Positions 53,159 to 64,000 of a stretch of DNA of 64,000 nucleotides are shown piece after piece. The notes beneath the pieces were generated by a model. It worked only from the letters and a program-made list of their open reading frames with translations. It was not told the origin of the DNA and did not search any database. The first letter of the stretch is position 1; the number at the start of each line of letters is the position of its first letter. The position numbers and the translations under genes were made by a program. The stretch is taken from positions 124,001 to 188,000 of the forward strand of contig WHVA01000063.1 of assembly GCA_015179125.1 (NCBI GenBank), read 5' to 3'. Origin of the DNA: Gautieria morchelliformis. Its lineage: Eukaryota > Basidiomycota > Agaricomycetes > Gomphales > Gomphaceae.

Positions 53159-54478
53159 TTGCTGTTTGACTTCGCTCACTCGTCCAAAGATATTTTGGTG
53201 CGAGACTTTCCACTCGTATACAGACCACGGACGGTGAGTGTGACAAACACGAGTTCTCGGAGTTTCAACACATGTTTGGCACCTCATGCCAGACCACCCA
53301 ACCTACGTCCTGTTCGTCAGCACTACTGTAAACAGCTGAGGGAACGGGTTATCTACCAGAAATTCAAACTAGGCAAGAGTACTACTGACATCGCGATTGA
53401 CTTAGATATGTCGTTGCGTGTAGTCCAACGAATCATCGCACTCTGGCGCGATGTCGGCGATGTAATCACGCTCCGCAGAAGCTCTCACGTGCACCACTGA
53501 TGACTGCAGCTCAAGAGGAGGTAAGTTATCTATTGGTGTTCTCATTCTGTCTGATACAAGTGCCCAGCAGTTTCTAATCGTGCTGCTTGAGCATTCTCCA
53601 TACTTATATCTTGACGAGCTTGCGGAGGAACTGGAAGTACAGCATGGCATCACTGTTAGTATATCAACTGTCTGGAGATCGTTGCAACGACTTGGGCTGC
53701 GACGCAAAAAGGTATGTTTTTACTTTTACATAACTCGGCCAGTAGCTAATATGTCTCTCTCTGAAAGCTTTCCAAGGCTGCTGCAGAGCATTGTGAAACC
53801 TCTAGGACAGCTTTTCAATGGGCTATAGGTGCCGAGTCACCCGAACGCTTGTGTACACCGATGAAAGCGCTATCGACCTTCGAACAACATATCGACTCAT
53901 GGGGTGGAGCTACAGGGGGTAGAGCCCGCGTTAAGGCAAAGTTTGGAAGGGGTGAACGGTAAGTACATGATCTATCTTATACATGTAATACTCTTCTTAT
54001 GAACCGTGTAGATATTCACCACTGCCGGCCTTGTCGCAGGATGGCATTATCTACAGCGATATCAAGATTGGTTCATATGATGGTAATTCACCTTGAAGGG
54101 CTCCTAGAACACATGAATCCATATCTGGCACCTCGAAGATTCTGGTACTCGATAACTGCAGAATCCATCATGTGCCAGGGGTAAGGGAGTTGTGTGCCGC
54201 TCGGTAAGTTACCTCTGCATTCATTCCTATATCCACAACTGATATTATTTTTCAGAGGTGTAAAAATCATGTATTTGCCTCCTTATTCACCTGATCTCAA
54301 CCCCATCGAAGAAGCGTTTTCTTTCATCAAGTCATACCTCCGCCGGCATGGTGACCGGTTTCGCCAGGCCGTTGCAAGTAAGCAGAAGGAGTTACCGCTC
54401 ATGTTTTTGTATGAGGCACTAGATGAAATTACGCCAGAACATGCTCTTGGGTGGATGAAGCATTCAGGTTATTTGTAG
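53159..54478 (+). pseudogene. Tc1/mariner-type DDE transposase, decayed
   Basis: N-terminal helix-turn-helix: LRERVIYQKFKLGKSTTDIA, then SLRVVQRIIALW. Next come HSPYLYLDELAEELE and the catalytic segments VYTDESAID (first Asp, 53855-53880), ILVLDNCRIHH (second Asp, 54139-54171) and YSPDLNPIEEAFSFIK (Glu, 54283-54330). The end is GWMKHSGYL. Introns look likely at 53522-53572, 53712-53766, 53959-54010 and 54205-54255. Frameshifts near 53480, 53853 and 53920 are needed to join the parts, so it is inactive. Terminal repeats were not found. Confidence 0.8.
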
Positions 54479-55579
54479 ACTCGTGCCGTTGTATCACTTG
54501 AAATATTGGGTGCTGATCATTATTAGCTACCTTTGACATGAACACCACATTACTACTTTTGACATTGACTAGACAAGCACCGCGTTTTAGACCAAAAAAT
54601 AGCCTGGCGACTTTTGTATCAGTTTTCAAATAATATCCAACTTTCATCCAGAAGTCGCGTGGGGGTGTCACCAGGGTTACTCCTGGATGAAATTCGAAAT
54701 ATCTCTGGTGTGAAAGTGGCGAGCTGAGCTCCAGCTCATGGTGTTACGTAGATATAAGCAATATATATTTCTATAGTGCACCTGCGTCGGGATTTGACTT
54801 AGGCTTGTCAGTGGTCACAAGATGCAGCGGAGTTCTGCCACAGTCACGTGAAGCCGCGTCTTCTCTTCGACGGCCTCATCGCTCCCACTTCCTCTAAACA
54901 GCCCGTCTATCCTGCATGGCGCTTTTGCTGCCCTCTCCACCACGTCTGGCCATCCGTGCAGTTACAGTGCAGTTCGCACATGCCCCGCAATGCAAACACG
55001 CGTCGGGGCCGCAGGATGAGCAGGCACTCACACCCCCATATGGGTACGCACAGGCATGCCTGGCTGAATCCAGGCGCATTCCGTTGCGACATTGCATTGG
55101 AACTGCCCAGGTGAGCAATGCCACTCAAGTGCCCAAGCCTGTGGGGTTGCACAGGGACAAGGGCGCGATAGGCGGGCGGCGTCCGCAGCTGCACGGTACA
55201 TTACTGGCTGGTCAACTGATGGCGGGTGCGTGTAGGGCTGACAGGGTGCGGAGGTGAGGTGAGGGTGCGGGTGCGGGTTCGGCGGTGAGGACCGGGCCCG
55301 CACTCGCTTCATCAAATCAAGCCGCTCATAATATGACAGACCAAACGGAAGCTCTGCAGAAGGCCGGCCAGAAACACCCTCTCCAATGCCTACGCGCCGC
55401 ATCTACATCATGCCGTGCGCTGATCTCCCGCACCAAAAACCGCAATGTTGCGTGCGGGGTTGGGCGTGCTCCATCTGCGTCTGCATCTGGGCCTGTGCGT
55501 ATGCATATGCGTGTGCCCAATCACCCCGCGGCCCCGGACGCGTGTGCGTATTCGTATCTGAACACGTCGGACCCGTGCA

Positions 55580-57130
55580 CGCCTGTGCGTATGCGTATGC
55601 TGCTGGGTGGCGGAGGGGCAGCCCGCGTCCGCAGCTCCGCTGTCCATTGGAGGATGGTCGAGCGGCGACGTGCGTGGAAGCGCTGGGTTGGCGGGGAGGT
55701 GCGGACACTAGAAAGGTGAATATTTCATTATTTTGCAACTGAACACGAGAAAAGCTCACCGGTGCTTATCTAGAGGCAGGTCCAGGCCTGTGCGTATGCG
55801 TATGCTGCTGGGTGGTGGAGGGGTAGGTGGTGTCCACAGCTGCGCTGTCCATTGCTGGATGGCGGAGGGTCGAGTGGCGACCTGCATGGGGGCCGCTGGG
55901 TCAGCGAGGAGGTACAGACGGACGGGGTGCTCTGCCTCAACGCATGACGACGGCCGGGCCCGGGCGTGCGGCATCTGCGTCTGGGCCTGCCGCAGGACCA
56001 GGTCTGTGCGTATTCATATGCTGCTGGGTGGAGGAGGGATAGGCCACGTCAGCGGCTGCGCTGTCCACTGCCGGGTGCTGGGTGCCAGAAGGTGGAGCGG
56101 CGACGTGCGTGGGCAGCACTGGGTCGTGTCATGAACCGGTTTATTTCACCAACTGCGCTGAGCGCTTACACGGAATCCTTTCCCCCAATTGTCTCATCAG
56201 ACCACTGCCATCACATCTTACCCCAAGTTGAGCCATCACCTCCAGTGCCGTGTGCTGTTCCGGATTGTTGGTTGGCTCAGGGGTTAAGGAAGACTCATTA
56301 TAGTCTCCATGAGTCACTATTGTTCCTCATGACTTGCTCTTTTTTTTGTTGACTCATTATGACTCAGTTCCCCTATTGTGTACCATACCAGCCTTATTGT
56401 TCTGACTCCTCTTTTAACTCACATGACTCATTCTGACTCATTCTGACTCATCCCTCTTGTTGTTCTGACTCCTTCTCATAATCACCTGACTCACTCTGAC
56501 TCACTCTGACTCATTGTTACTCATCCTTCTTGTTGTTCTGACTCCTTCTCATAATCACCTGACTCACTCTGACTCATTTTGACTCATGGTGACTCATCCC
56601 TCCTATTGTCTTCTGACTCATCCCCCTTTTCCAAAGTAGATAAATACCAGAGCTTGCTCCATGTATTTCGCTAGTTTGGTTATCATATACGTTACGCTGT
56701 CTCCTGTGCCCTTAAGCACTTGAGGATACCTTGCTCACTCTATCGTCTCTCTTCTCTCAATCTCTTACTTCGAGGCTTGTCTACTTCAGACTTGTCCTTC
56801 TTCTTATCTCTTTCAACCAACCAGAACAGGCACCCCTTCTTAGTGCAGGGTCTTCAACATTGGGATCTTACGCCTGGTGTGGACGGTTCTGACAGGTCGG
56901 CGAGGAGGTGCAGATGGACGGGGTGCTCTGCCTCACAGCTTGGCGTGACGGCCGGGCCCCGGCATGCTGCATCTGCGCCTGCGTCTGAGCCTGCCGCAGG
57001 ACTGGGTCTGTACGTACGCGTATGCTGCTGGGTGGCGGAGGGGTAGGTCGCGTCTGCGGCTGCATTGTCCACTGCTGGGTTCTGGGTGGCAGATGGTCGA
57101 GCGGCGACGTGCGTGGGGAGGGCTGGGTCG
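55580..57130. repeat. GC-rich tandem repeats inside T2
   Basis: Units carrying GTATGCTGCTGGGTGG, then GCTGTCCATTG or GCTGTCCACTG, then GAGCGGCGACGTGCGTGG recur near 55590, 55800, 56010 and 57010. The open frames over them on all strands are by-products of the repeats. Confidence 0.75.
56350..56620 (+). promoter_or_regulatory. Array of 13 TGACTCA (Gcn4/AP-1 type) sites
   Basis: Thirteen exact TGACTCA heptamers in 271 bases, mostly in the context TCTGACTCAT or CCTGACTCAC, plus several near-matches. AGATAAATACC (56638-56648) follows like a TATA box, and then a CT-rich stretch. TGACTCA is the core site of fungal Gcn4/Cpc1 bZIP factors. Regulatory function is inferred; a neutral minisatellite is the alternative. 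Confidence 0.5.
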
Positions 57131-57544
57131 GCGAGGAAGTGTGGAGGGATGGGGTGCTCTGCCTCACCACGTGTGGACGACGGCCGCGCATGCTACGCCC
57201 GTCGTGGACTTGCCTGGGTGGGGAAGACTGGCGATGAGGGCTTGACAGGCGGCGTCCGTGGCTGCGCTGTGCGCTGCTGGGTGGTGGAGCGTAGGGCGGC
57301 GAGGTGCGGAGGACTGACTGGGTGATGACGTGAGAGGACTGGCATGGGGAGGGGTTGCTCTGTGCGGGCGCACTTGGGCGGATGCGGGTGGGCAGAGAGA
57401 GGATGGCGTGGGGGTGAAATTTTTTGTAGGGGGTTTACGGAAGAGAGACGCTGACGCTGATCAGATTCTGGTTCCGCGGAAGACCCCGAGGAGACAATTG
57501 AAGTCGTATTACTTGACCGGCAATACGCAGCACCCTGACTAACA

Positions 57545-57884
57545 ATGGCATCGGGAAACCAAGCTGTCCAGCGATCATGTCCGGCGTACCCGCGAAATAC
57601 TCTAATCATCGATACATGAAATGCCAGCCTTCACGGACTTGCTTCTTCCGCACGCATCATCAACTCACGTCAGGCGATTATATGAACTCATACGGAAGGA
57701 TGCGGAACAGCGTCATAACTAGATCACACCAGCTGATGTCCTGCCGCCTCAAACCAAATTCGTCTGCACCGATCACCTGGTTTAACAAATGTCCTTCCTT
57801 ATTCCATCGATTATTCCATCGATAGAGTTCAACCGAAACGTCCCCGCGGACCCATCGCAGTATCAATAGCACCCGCGCAGGCAA
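57545..57884 (-). pseudogene. Unidentified coding fragment inside T2
   Basis: Minus-strand frame: VLLILRWVRGDVSVELYRW, then ADEFGLRRQDISWCDLVMTL; a neighbouring phase reads RGYAGHDRWTAWFPDAIVS. Composition looks coding, but the family is not recognised and start and end are lacking. Confidence 0.3.
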
Positions 57885-58612
57885 GCTTTACGGCCACCGT
57901 GCCGGTAGTCCACACGCCTTTGCTCCAACAGCAACAGCCGCAGCAGTCGCACCCGCAGCGCCACACACGCCCCCCACCTCCAACTCTACACCAGCAAGCC
58001 TTCCCTTATATTTACCCGCGCACACCACCGCCACCGCAGCCTTGCCCTTGCCCTTACCCGCCCGCCCCCCTCCCAGACCCCCCAAACCTCGCCGCCGCTG
58101 CGAGGGCAAATACACGCGTCTTCGTGAACCTGCACGCCCCCAGGGACCCGACCCGCGCCCGACGCGTATCCCCTATCGCACTCGCATGTGCCAGCCCCCC
58201 CTTCCCACCCCCATGCCCACGCAGCAGGTGCACGCGCACGCCTACCCGGCCGCGGGGTCCCGCCTTCCCACTCCCACGTACACACGAACCCGAACCACAG
58301 CGTGAACACGCTCATCCCCGTCGCGAGCTTTCACGGTCCTGGGGTCCGTCCCGGCGTCGGTCCTGCCGTGGGTCTGAGGGTTGGTGTGGGGGTGCCGAGT
58401 TTGGTGCCTGTGCAGTGGCATTAGGCTTTAATTAGAGGAAGGCTCGGGATGCGTGGCAGTGACATCTGGGATGGCATTTAGATGACATGTTGATTATATT
58501 TGCAGTCAAATCTTGCAATGGAGTTATTTGGATAACAGTTTTATTTTTGGAATATCATTGGAATATCATTGAGATATCAGTTGACCGTAATCTGGAGCGA
58601 AGCGCGGTGAAG

Positions 58613-60250
58613 CTACTCATGTCTAGCATGCTTAGCCCACCGCATGTTTTTCCTCGCCTTGTCTACCCTGTGAATGGCTTTCTCTGCCGCTTTGTGAATG
58701 AACCGTGCATCTCCCCATACAAAGCCAAATTGGTCTTTGAACTCCTCAGCTGTGAGACCCGCAGCTCATCAATGTAGTGAACATGCTCGCTTTGGAACTG
58801 CGTCTTGAATAACTCAAGATCGCGATCTTGCGCATCTGGCTGGATGGTAAGCATATCAATGAAGTCGGAAACAGTTGGGAAAGGGTGAGCTGCCGTGATT
58901 TCTGGGCCATCACTTGAAGGGCCAGTAGCTGGACTAGGTGACCTTGTGCCGCCCTGGCCTTTTTTCAAAACCACCATAGCTATTCCGTCATCTGCATTGG
59001 GTCATGGTAGCCGTATTGTGGTGCATATGGGTGGTAACATGCAGGGTGTGGTGTCTGCGGCTGGCCCATAAGTGGATAGGACCTGTTGTTACCAATCGCC
59101 GTGTGACCTGCCATCTGCCCCATGACTGGATAGGGTCCGTCACTACCAAGAACAGCGTGACCTGCCCTTATTCTCGTAGGTTCGGCGGTACCTGCATTAG
59201 CCACAGTGTTGGCCGTGTTGCCGTGAAACTCCTCAAAATGCTTGCTGTTGGGTGGTACTTTGTATGTAACACCATATGTACCAGCAGCCTAAAAATGAAT
59301 CAGACGTTGTCACTCTATAGAATATACGGTAACTTACCAATGCCTCGGTCCATGCTCTCAGCTGGTTCCAACTAATGTCTCGGTGCATACCTTGCTTATC
59401 AACCTTACAGCGCTCGTTGTGGCAGGTGCTCAGGTCACATGGCCTGAGAGTTTCCTTCAATGCCTGTAGGGCACCTTGTTCTTTGGCTGACATTCGACTG
59501 TGGTCATCATCAGAAACGACCGATCTTTCATCATCTGACACATTCAAGTCGGTAATTTTTATATCTTTCCATGTGTGGCCGCCACGTCCCTTGCCGGTGC
59601 CCTTCTTGTTAGCATTCTTCCCTTTACCCAATGTGTGACGGAGTGACTCCATGTACTTTACCAATAGTTAGAGAACTGAGGATGAAAATCTAGAAGAACT
59701 TACGTTGTCAGGAACAATAATCTCGACAGCAACAGAGGCTTGATTTTTTTTTCTTTCCTTGCACAGTTTCTATCTCCTCCGTAAAGCCCTCCCAGTCTTT
59801 GACAGACTGGAGCCGCATGAGCATTGCCTTGGTAACACGTGTAAGCTTGTACTTCAACTTCGGCTTCGATTTGACACCGGAACAGCCGATTGCATCATGA
59901 AGGGTGTTAATGACCGTATAGAACGAAGTATGGGACATTATATTAATCCGGGTGCGAGTCTCGTCAGCGTCAGTGCCATCTGGTACGAGAAATGTGATAC
60001 CTTTGTTGTGTCAGAACACGCAATTACATATGTGTTTGAAACTCACTCTTTGCAGCGTCCTTTTTTCCCGCTATCACAGGTTTACTCGTTGGATTTGTAG
60101 CTATACTGGACTCGGATGGTATACTATCGGATTCGCTTCCGGACTGAACCTGGTCGGTGTAAATAACCCATGTACCTACATGTACATTAGTTATTATATA
60201 ATCCCAGTGGGCCCTATAGTTTATGCGTGGGAACCGGCTAGCGGTCCCCA
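58613..60250 (-). pseudogene. Broken multi-exon gene of unknown function
   Basis: Exons are readable on the minus strand from about 60250. They run: IATNPTSKPVIAGKKDAAKS; then ITFLVPDGTDADETRTRI and DAIGCSGVKSKPKLKYKL; then YMESLRHTLGKGKNANKKG and a Ser/Asp-rich part with CDLSTCHNERCKVDKQG; then a Gly/Tyr/Pro-rich part. The last ~80 residues (VSDFIDMLTIQPDAQ, later FGFVWGDARFIHKAAEKAIH) resemble a SAM-like helical domain. Frameshifts near 59750 (A9 run), 58985 and 58755 break it. The stop codon is 58613-58615, four bases from the end of T2. The function is not recognised. Confidence 0.5.
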
Positions 60251-60493
60251 TCGCATCTTACCCTTACACTGTCACTACGTAGCATCAGAATACCACACAT
60301 TGGTCAAGTTCTGTCGTGCTCTTGTGACTTGAGGCTTAAGATAGATATCTTTACATCTTTTTGAACTATCCTGCAGTTGATCGCCACACGACCAACTGAT
60401 AGTTGATTCGAAGCAATCTTGAAAAAGATCGCTGCATTGACGACTAAACATCATTGAGACCCTCCAGTAGACCCTCTACTGTCGGCTGCGAGC

Positions 60494-61423
60494 ATGATGA
60501 TTCCACGCAGTCGAAGATGGACACGAGCGACGAGCTCGAGGTCCACACCCCAGGCGCAGCCCAGTGACACGACGGCTGATGCTATCCTGGACCAAGAGAC
60601 CAGGACGATAGAAGACGGAGAGATTGTAGATCTCACCGCCCTCGTCCCCTCAGTAGAGAACGAGGAAAACCCCGACCACGTCTCGTCGAGCGTGGCCGAA
60701 GAAGAGACGACGCCGAGCGATGAGCCGGCACCGCCCCCCCATCTCCCTCTGCCCGAGGACAAAGGAAAGGGCAGAGAAGTCTCGCCGTCGTCAGACGGTA
60801 GAGCAACAACGTCGAGACGGGCACAAAGCCACGACTCAAACCGACGCTCACGAAGTAGAGCGACAACGATCGTCCCTGAAGGAGGACAACGGCAAAAGAG
60901 ACGAGCCCCAGACGATGGTCAGGACTCAGAATACTCGAGCTCTAGTCGCAAGAGCTCGAGGGCTCACACCATCGACCACGAGATGGCAGAGGCCCTGAAC
61001 AAACAGGTGCAGGCTGCGCTGCACCGAAGCACGCTGACGTGCCACAAGCACGATCAGCTTGCATCGCAGCTTGACAACGCCACTGCCACCCTAATGGCAA
61101 TCGGCAAGGAACTCCACCAGGCGGAGGAGATCAGGCTGCAAGACGCAGCCACGCTGGAGGATGTCCAGAAAGCACTCCGCCCACGCGGGGAATGCGACGC
61201 AACTCGTCCGAGCTCGCGACAGTCCGCAGCTAACGAACGCAGTCGCGACGCGCGCCGAAAGGAGCGAGACAAACAGCGAATGCCGCCGCCAGCCGTCCCG
61301 GTCGAACAGGACGTAAGGTTCGGGAACGAACCTCAGGAGCAACCGGCTGCCCAACAGACAGCCGTAAAACGATCCAACAGATCGTTAGGGATCAGGTCGC
61401 CTCAGAGCCTGACTCTGAAATGA
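60494..61423 (+). CDS. gypsy-3 leader frame
   Basis: 309 codons, starting MMIPRSRRWTRATSSRST. It is acidic then basic, with a likely coiled-coil near the end (LASQLDNATATLMAIGKELH). It overlaps the next frame by ATGA (61420-61423), the same layout as in gypsy-1. No known domain. Confidence 0.65.
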   Translation: MMIPRSRRWTRATSSRSTPQAQPSDTTADAILDQETRTIEDGEIVDLTALVPSVENEENPDHVSSSVAEEETTPSDEPAPPPHLPLPEDKGKGREVSPSSDGRATTSRRAQSHDSNRRSRSRATTIVPEGGQRQKRRAPDDGQDSEYSSSSRKSSRAHTIDHEMAEALNKQVQAALHRSTLTCHKHDQLASQLDNATATLMAIGKELHQAEEIRLQDAATLEDVQKALRPRGECDATRPSSRQSAANERSRDARRKERDKQRMPPPAVPVEQDVRFGNEPQEQPAAQQTAVKRSNRSLGIRSPQSLTLK

Positions 61424-63985
61424 CGACCGAGAGCTTAGAGCTCGAAGTCGCACACTGGCAGCGTAAAGAAGCCGCAGCCGCGCGTGGCCACACACGGGCA
61501 CTCGAGCTACTAGCAAAGAATGCCGAAGAGACGGTGGCCCACAGCCACACCGCTCAGCTGCCCGATGAGCAGCTCACGCAAGCCGTACAGGACGCACGAC
61601 AAGCACGCGCAGCCTACAACAGCAGGCTACGGATTCGCAACGCGGGACTGACCGGGGACACCAGGCACAAAACGCCCCCGGAACCAAGAGCACAAAATGC
61701 TCCCGATCCCGAGCCCGATCCAGGCCCGGGGCCCGTCAGGGCATATAACAGCCTACCCCGCGCGGCGTCACAACCACGGGAGCGATCCATGGCCCCAACG
61801 GAAGGCCAGGGAATCCCTGACCAGGCCAACGTCGTACCAATGGAGCCGTATGACGGGATCACGCGGATGATACGCGTGGCGTTGGCAGACGCCGCGGACA
61901 CAGACCCGGAGAAGTCTGTGCTAGCGAAGGCCGGCGTAAAATTGGCCCACCCCGAGCCATATGCAGGGGGATCGGACCTCGAAGAGTTTGAAATCTTCGT
62001 GGCAGCCATCCTACGATGGCTGAAAATGAATTGCCTCCTAGGACCAACCAGCATCGACATGCAGGTCGGCTATGTGGGCACTCGCCTCACCGGCGAAGCC
62101 CAGGAATGGTTCCTTCGAAACGTTGAACGCTTCGATCGCCAGGTCTGCATCTGGACGCTGGAATCTGTGATGCAAGGCCTTCAAAAGAGGTTCCTGCACA
62201 CACTGACATACCATCACGCATCGAATAAGTTCGACGCGGTCATGCAAGGCATGAAAACCATTCAGGAGATGCTGAACGAGCTCACGAAATACGCGGCATG
62301 TATGATACAGCCGCCAGACGAGTATGTTATTGGATTCTAGAGGGTTATTTCCTAGGGGCATACATCATCATCAATGGATTATCCACCTAGGGGCACACAG
62401 CATCATCATTGACATCATTAGTGATGTATGCACTCCTAATCCAATGTTCCATAGGGGTTTACCCCTGTTCACCACTGTATAAGTAGCTAGGACTTTAGCT
62501 ACAACAAATCATTGGTTTTAGCCCATTCACTCACATTGTTGAGTCCGGTTGAGTGAGTTAACAGTGTCCTCACTATTCTCAAGTTCCTTTCCCTACATCT
62601 CCTGCGCTCGAGTTAATGCGCAGACTCCTCCTGGTCCTTCCCATTTTGGCAAGGCAACGAAACAACAAAATAACAAAATAACAGAGTACACGTTCCGGAG
62701 ACGGTTCATCTCGGCGCTACGCGAAACGCTGCGCAATGAGGTCCTCAAAAAGGGCTATAATGCTGAGAGCAGCTCAATAGAGCAACTCTTCGAGACGGCC
62801 CGGATGATCGAGGAGGCATCCCGATACAACATGGGGATGCGCTGCGCAGAAAGCGCAGCAGCAACGGCAAGCGCCGCCCGGCTCACAGGGAGCAAGCCGT
62901 TGACACAAACGGGCCTGACCAGGCCCAGCCTGTTCACGAGAAGCGGAACAGGACAACGGCTACCGCCCTCACGCCCAGCACAAGCTGGACGCCCGCCTGA
63001 AGCTAAACAGCCTCAAGTGTCAGGATCGTCCCCACGACCTGCCCCACCGACGAAAACGTCGGGCCAGCCCAACAACAGGCCCAGCGGCAGCCAAAGCAGC
63101 ACCACATGCTTTGAATGCAGCCAACCCGGCCACAAGAAGGCAGAGTGCCCCCGGCCTAGCTCTGGTATGAGGACAGCGGCCGTGAGGCACGACGGTGAAG
63201 CCGAGGATCCGGAGACGGATCTCGGTCAAAACTCTCTTCAACAGATTGATGAAGAGGGGGAGGGTGGTCCCCAACCCAACGACACTCCGGATAACGGAGA
63301 CACGCCCGCTGAAGAGTGGGACCCTGAGCCATCCCAATACTATGAATGGGACGAAGAGGTGGAGGACACCGCCTACAGGTCCAGCGCGATCAGATTCGCA
63401 CTGGAAGACGAAACCGCCATGAAAGTCATGGTGGCACGCACATCGGTCACACCAGACAAGGCAGCCGAGCCGGTGTATCACCACCGAAGCAAACACAGAA
63501 CGCGGCCAAAGCGTCTGCGTAGTGAGAACCGTACCCTATCGGGGTACTGGGAAATAAACGGCGTAAAAGCCCACTGCCTGCTAGATAGCGGCAGTGAAGG
63601 GGTACTGCTGTCCCCCGAATTCACGCGAGCTACAGGAATGAAGACATTCTCCCTGGAGCAACCAATCGCGCTGCAGCTAGCCTGCATAGGCAGCCGTTCC
63701 ACGATCAACTATGGAACGAACACGACCATCAAGTGTGGTCGTGGGACATACGACGAATACTTCGACGTAGCAAACGTCGAATATTACGACGCGATCTTAG
63801 GGACACCATTCCTAAGGAGATTCAGCATAACCCTGGACTTCTCGAGCCCAGGGACGATCTGCAAGGGAAACGAGGTGATCCCCACGGGCAAGGTCTCATT
63901 CGATGACGATGAATCAAAGAACGAGGACAAAGGGCCATGGGTGAGCAGGATCACCCAAGCGCCGACGCCGAACCTGGCTCATTGA
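61420..63985 (+). pseudogene. gypsy-3 gag, zinc knuckle and protease, interrupted
   Basis: Gag core: FVAAILRWLKMNCLLG, VGTRLTGEAQEWFLRN and FLHTLTYHHASNKFDAV, up to PPDEY at the solo LTR. It resumes in frame after the LTR with TFRRRFISALRETLRNEV, then the knuckle CFECSQPGHKKAEC. The aspartic protease follows: CLLDSGSEGVLLSPEF, then YDAILGTPFLRRFS. It ends at 63985; RT would lie outside the window. Confidence 0.85.
62325..62683. mobile_element. Solo LTR of 359 bp inside gypsy-3 gag
   Basis: Starts TGTTATTGG and ends AAAATAACA. It is flanked by GAGTA (62320-62324 and 62684-62688). Removing it with one duplication copy restores the gag frame exactly. It holds a promoter-like CTGTATAAGTAG near 62475. 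Confidence 0.92.
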
Positions 63986-64000
63986 ATCCAGGAGGACGAG

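Larger units (their letters stand above)
54578..58609. mobile_element. DNA transposon T2 (non-autonomous, CMC/CACTA-like)
   Basis: Starts CACCGCGTTTTAG and ends with the complement of CACCGCGCTTCGC. It is flanked by AAG (54575-54577 and 58610-58612), the same duplication as T1. The first ~270 bases match T1. No transposase frame was found. The interior is a patchwork: GC-rich tandem repeats (55580-57130), an array of TGACTCA sites (56350-56620) and coding-like fragments (57545-58430). It may be a gene-fragment carrier; this is inference. Confidence 0.7.
60494..64000 (+). mobile_element. Ty3/gypsy retrotransposon gypsy-3, 5' half
   Basis: Leader frame, gag, zinc knuckle and protease of a third, different gypsy lineage, running off the window before RT. 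The 5' LTR should lie before 60494 (GACTAAACA near 60450 could be its end) but could not be fixed without its partner. Gag is split by a solo LTR. Confidence 0.8.

Noticed and set aside
56350..56620. TGACTCA array as a CRISPR-like array
   Set aside because: Repeats are 7-10 bases with irregular spacing, in a eukaryotic genome; a minisatellite or bZIP-site array explains it.
55000..57300. Long frames in T2 (for example 55285-55719, 56720-57046)
   Set aside because: They follow the tandem repeats, exist in several phases at once, and show no domain.
57899..58435. Pro/His-rich frame of 178 codons as a gene
   Set aside because: Strong composition bias and overlapping frames on both strands; at most a fragment of a low-complexity protein.
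1..64000. tRNA, rRNA or other structured RNA genes
   Set aside because: None was seen by eye. The only tRNA-like sequences are the two retrotransposon primer sites, 12 bases long.

Overview
The window is a piece of a basidiomycete (most likely Agaricomycete) genome. The introns in the host genes are short (50-65 nt, GT..AG, one of 115 nt). The host genes are typical fungal ones. The mobile elements are classic Agaricomycete types: chromodomain-free Ty3/gypsy with long gag leaders, Ty1/copia using the initiator-tRNA anticodon primer site, and CMC/Plavaka-like DNA transposons. Only about the first 5 kb is ordinary gene space. The rest is a strongly nested, decaying transposon and duplication region.

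Region 1-5.0 kb: the 3' part of a cystathionine gamma-synthase gene (+), a complete seven-exon GID9/FYV10 subunit of the GID/CTLH ubiquitin ligase (-), and a complete four-exon mitochondrial twin HMG-box protein (-).

Region 5.2-10.5 kb: two tandem copies (A, B) of a 2.6 kb unit carrying a short promoter and an unrecognised ~215-residue Pro/Arg-rich protein (called MENQ here after its first residues). A third copy (C) is split by insertions and resumes at 26.7 kb. Copy C holds gypsy-1 (11482-19805, duplication CCCAT) and a DNA transposon T1 (19924-26702, duplication AAG), which is itself split by copia-1 (20062-24905, duplication GAAAG).

Region 28-51.4 kb: two ~1.96 kb arms, nearly identical and inverted (29376-31331 and 49465-51421), enclose 18 kb. 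That spacer holds copia-2 (31539-36356, AAGAT), a repeat called R with an LTR-like 1.28 kb insert (36996-38272, GCTCT) and gypsy-2 (38381-46005, CTAGG), a truncated CMC-type transposase gene, and a second copy of R. Repeat R is marked by three hairpins and a perfect 88-bp palindrome that are absent from its sister copy.

Region 51.4-64 kb: a fragment of a WLM metalloprotease gene, a broken Tc1/mariner transposase, a second T element (T2, 54578-58609, AAG) containing GC-rich tandem repeats and an array of 13 TGACTCA sites, a broken unknown gene whose stop codon abuts T2, and the 5' half of gypsy-3, interrupted by a solo LTR (62325-62683, GAGTA) and running off the window.

Most retroelement reading frames are broken by single-base shifts, C:G to T:A stop codons, or deletion of the integrase core, so none looks autonomous. 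All claims come from reading the sequence; no database search was run.
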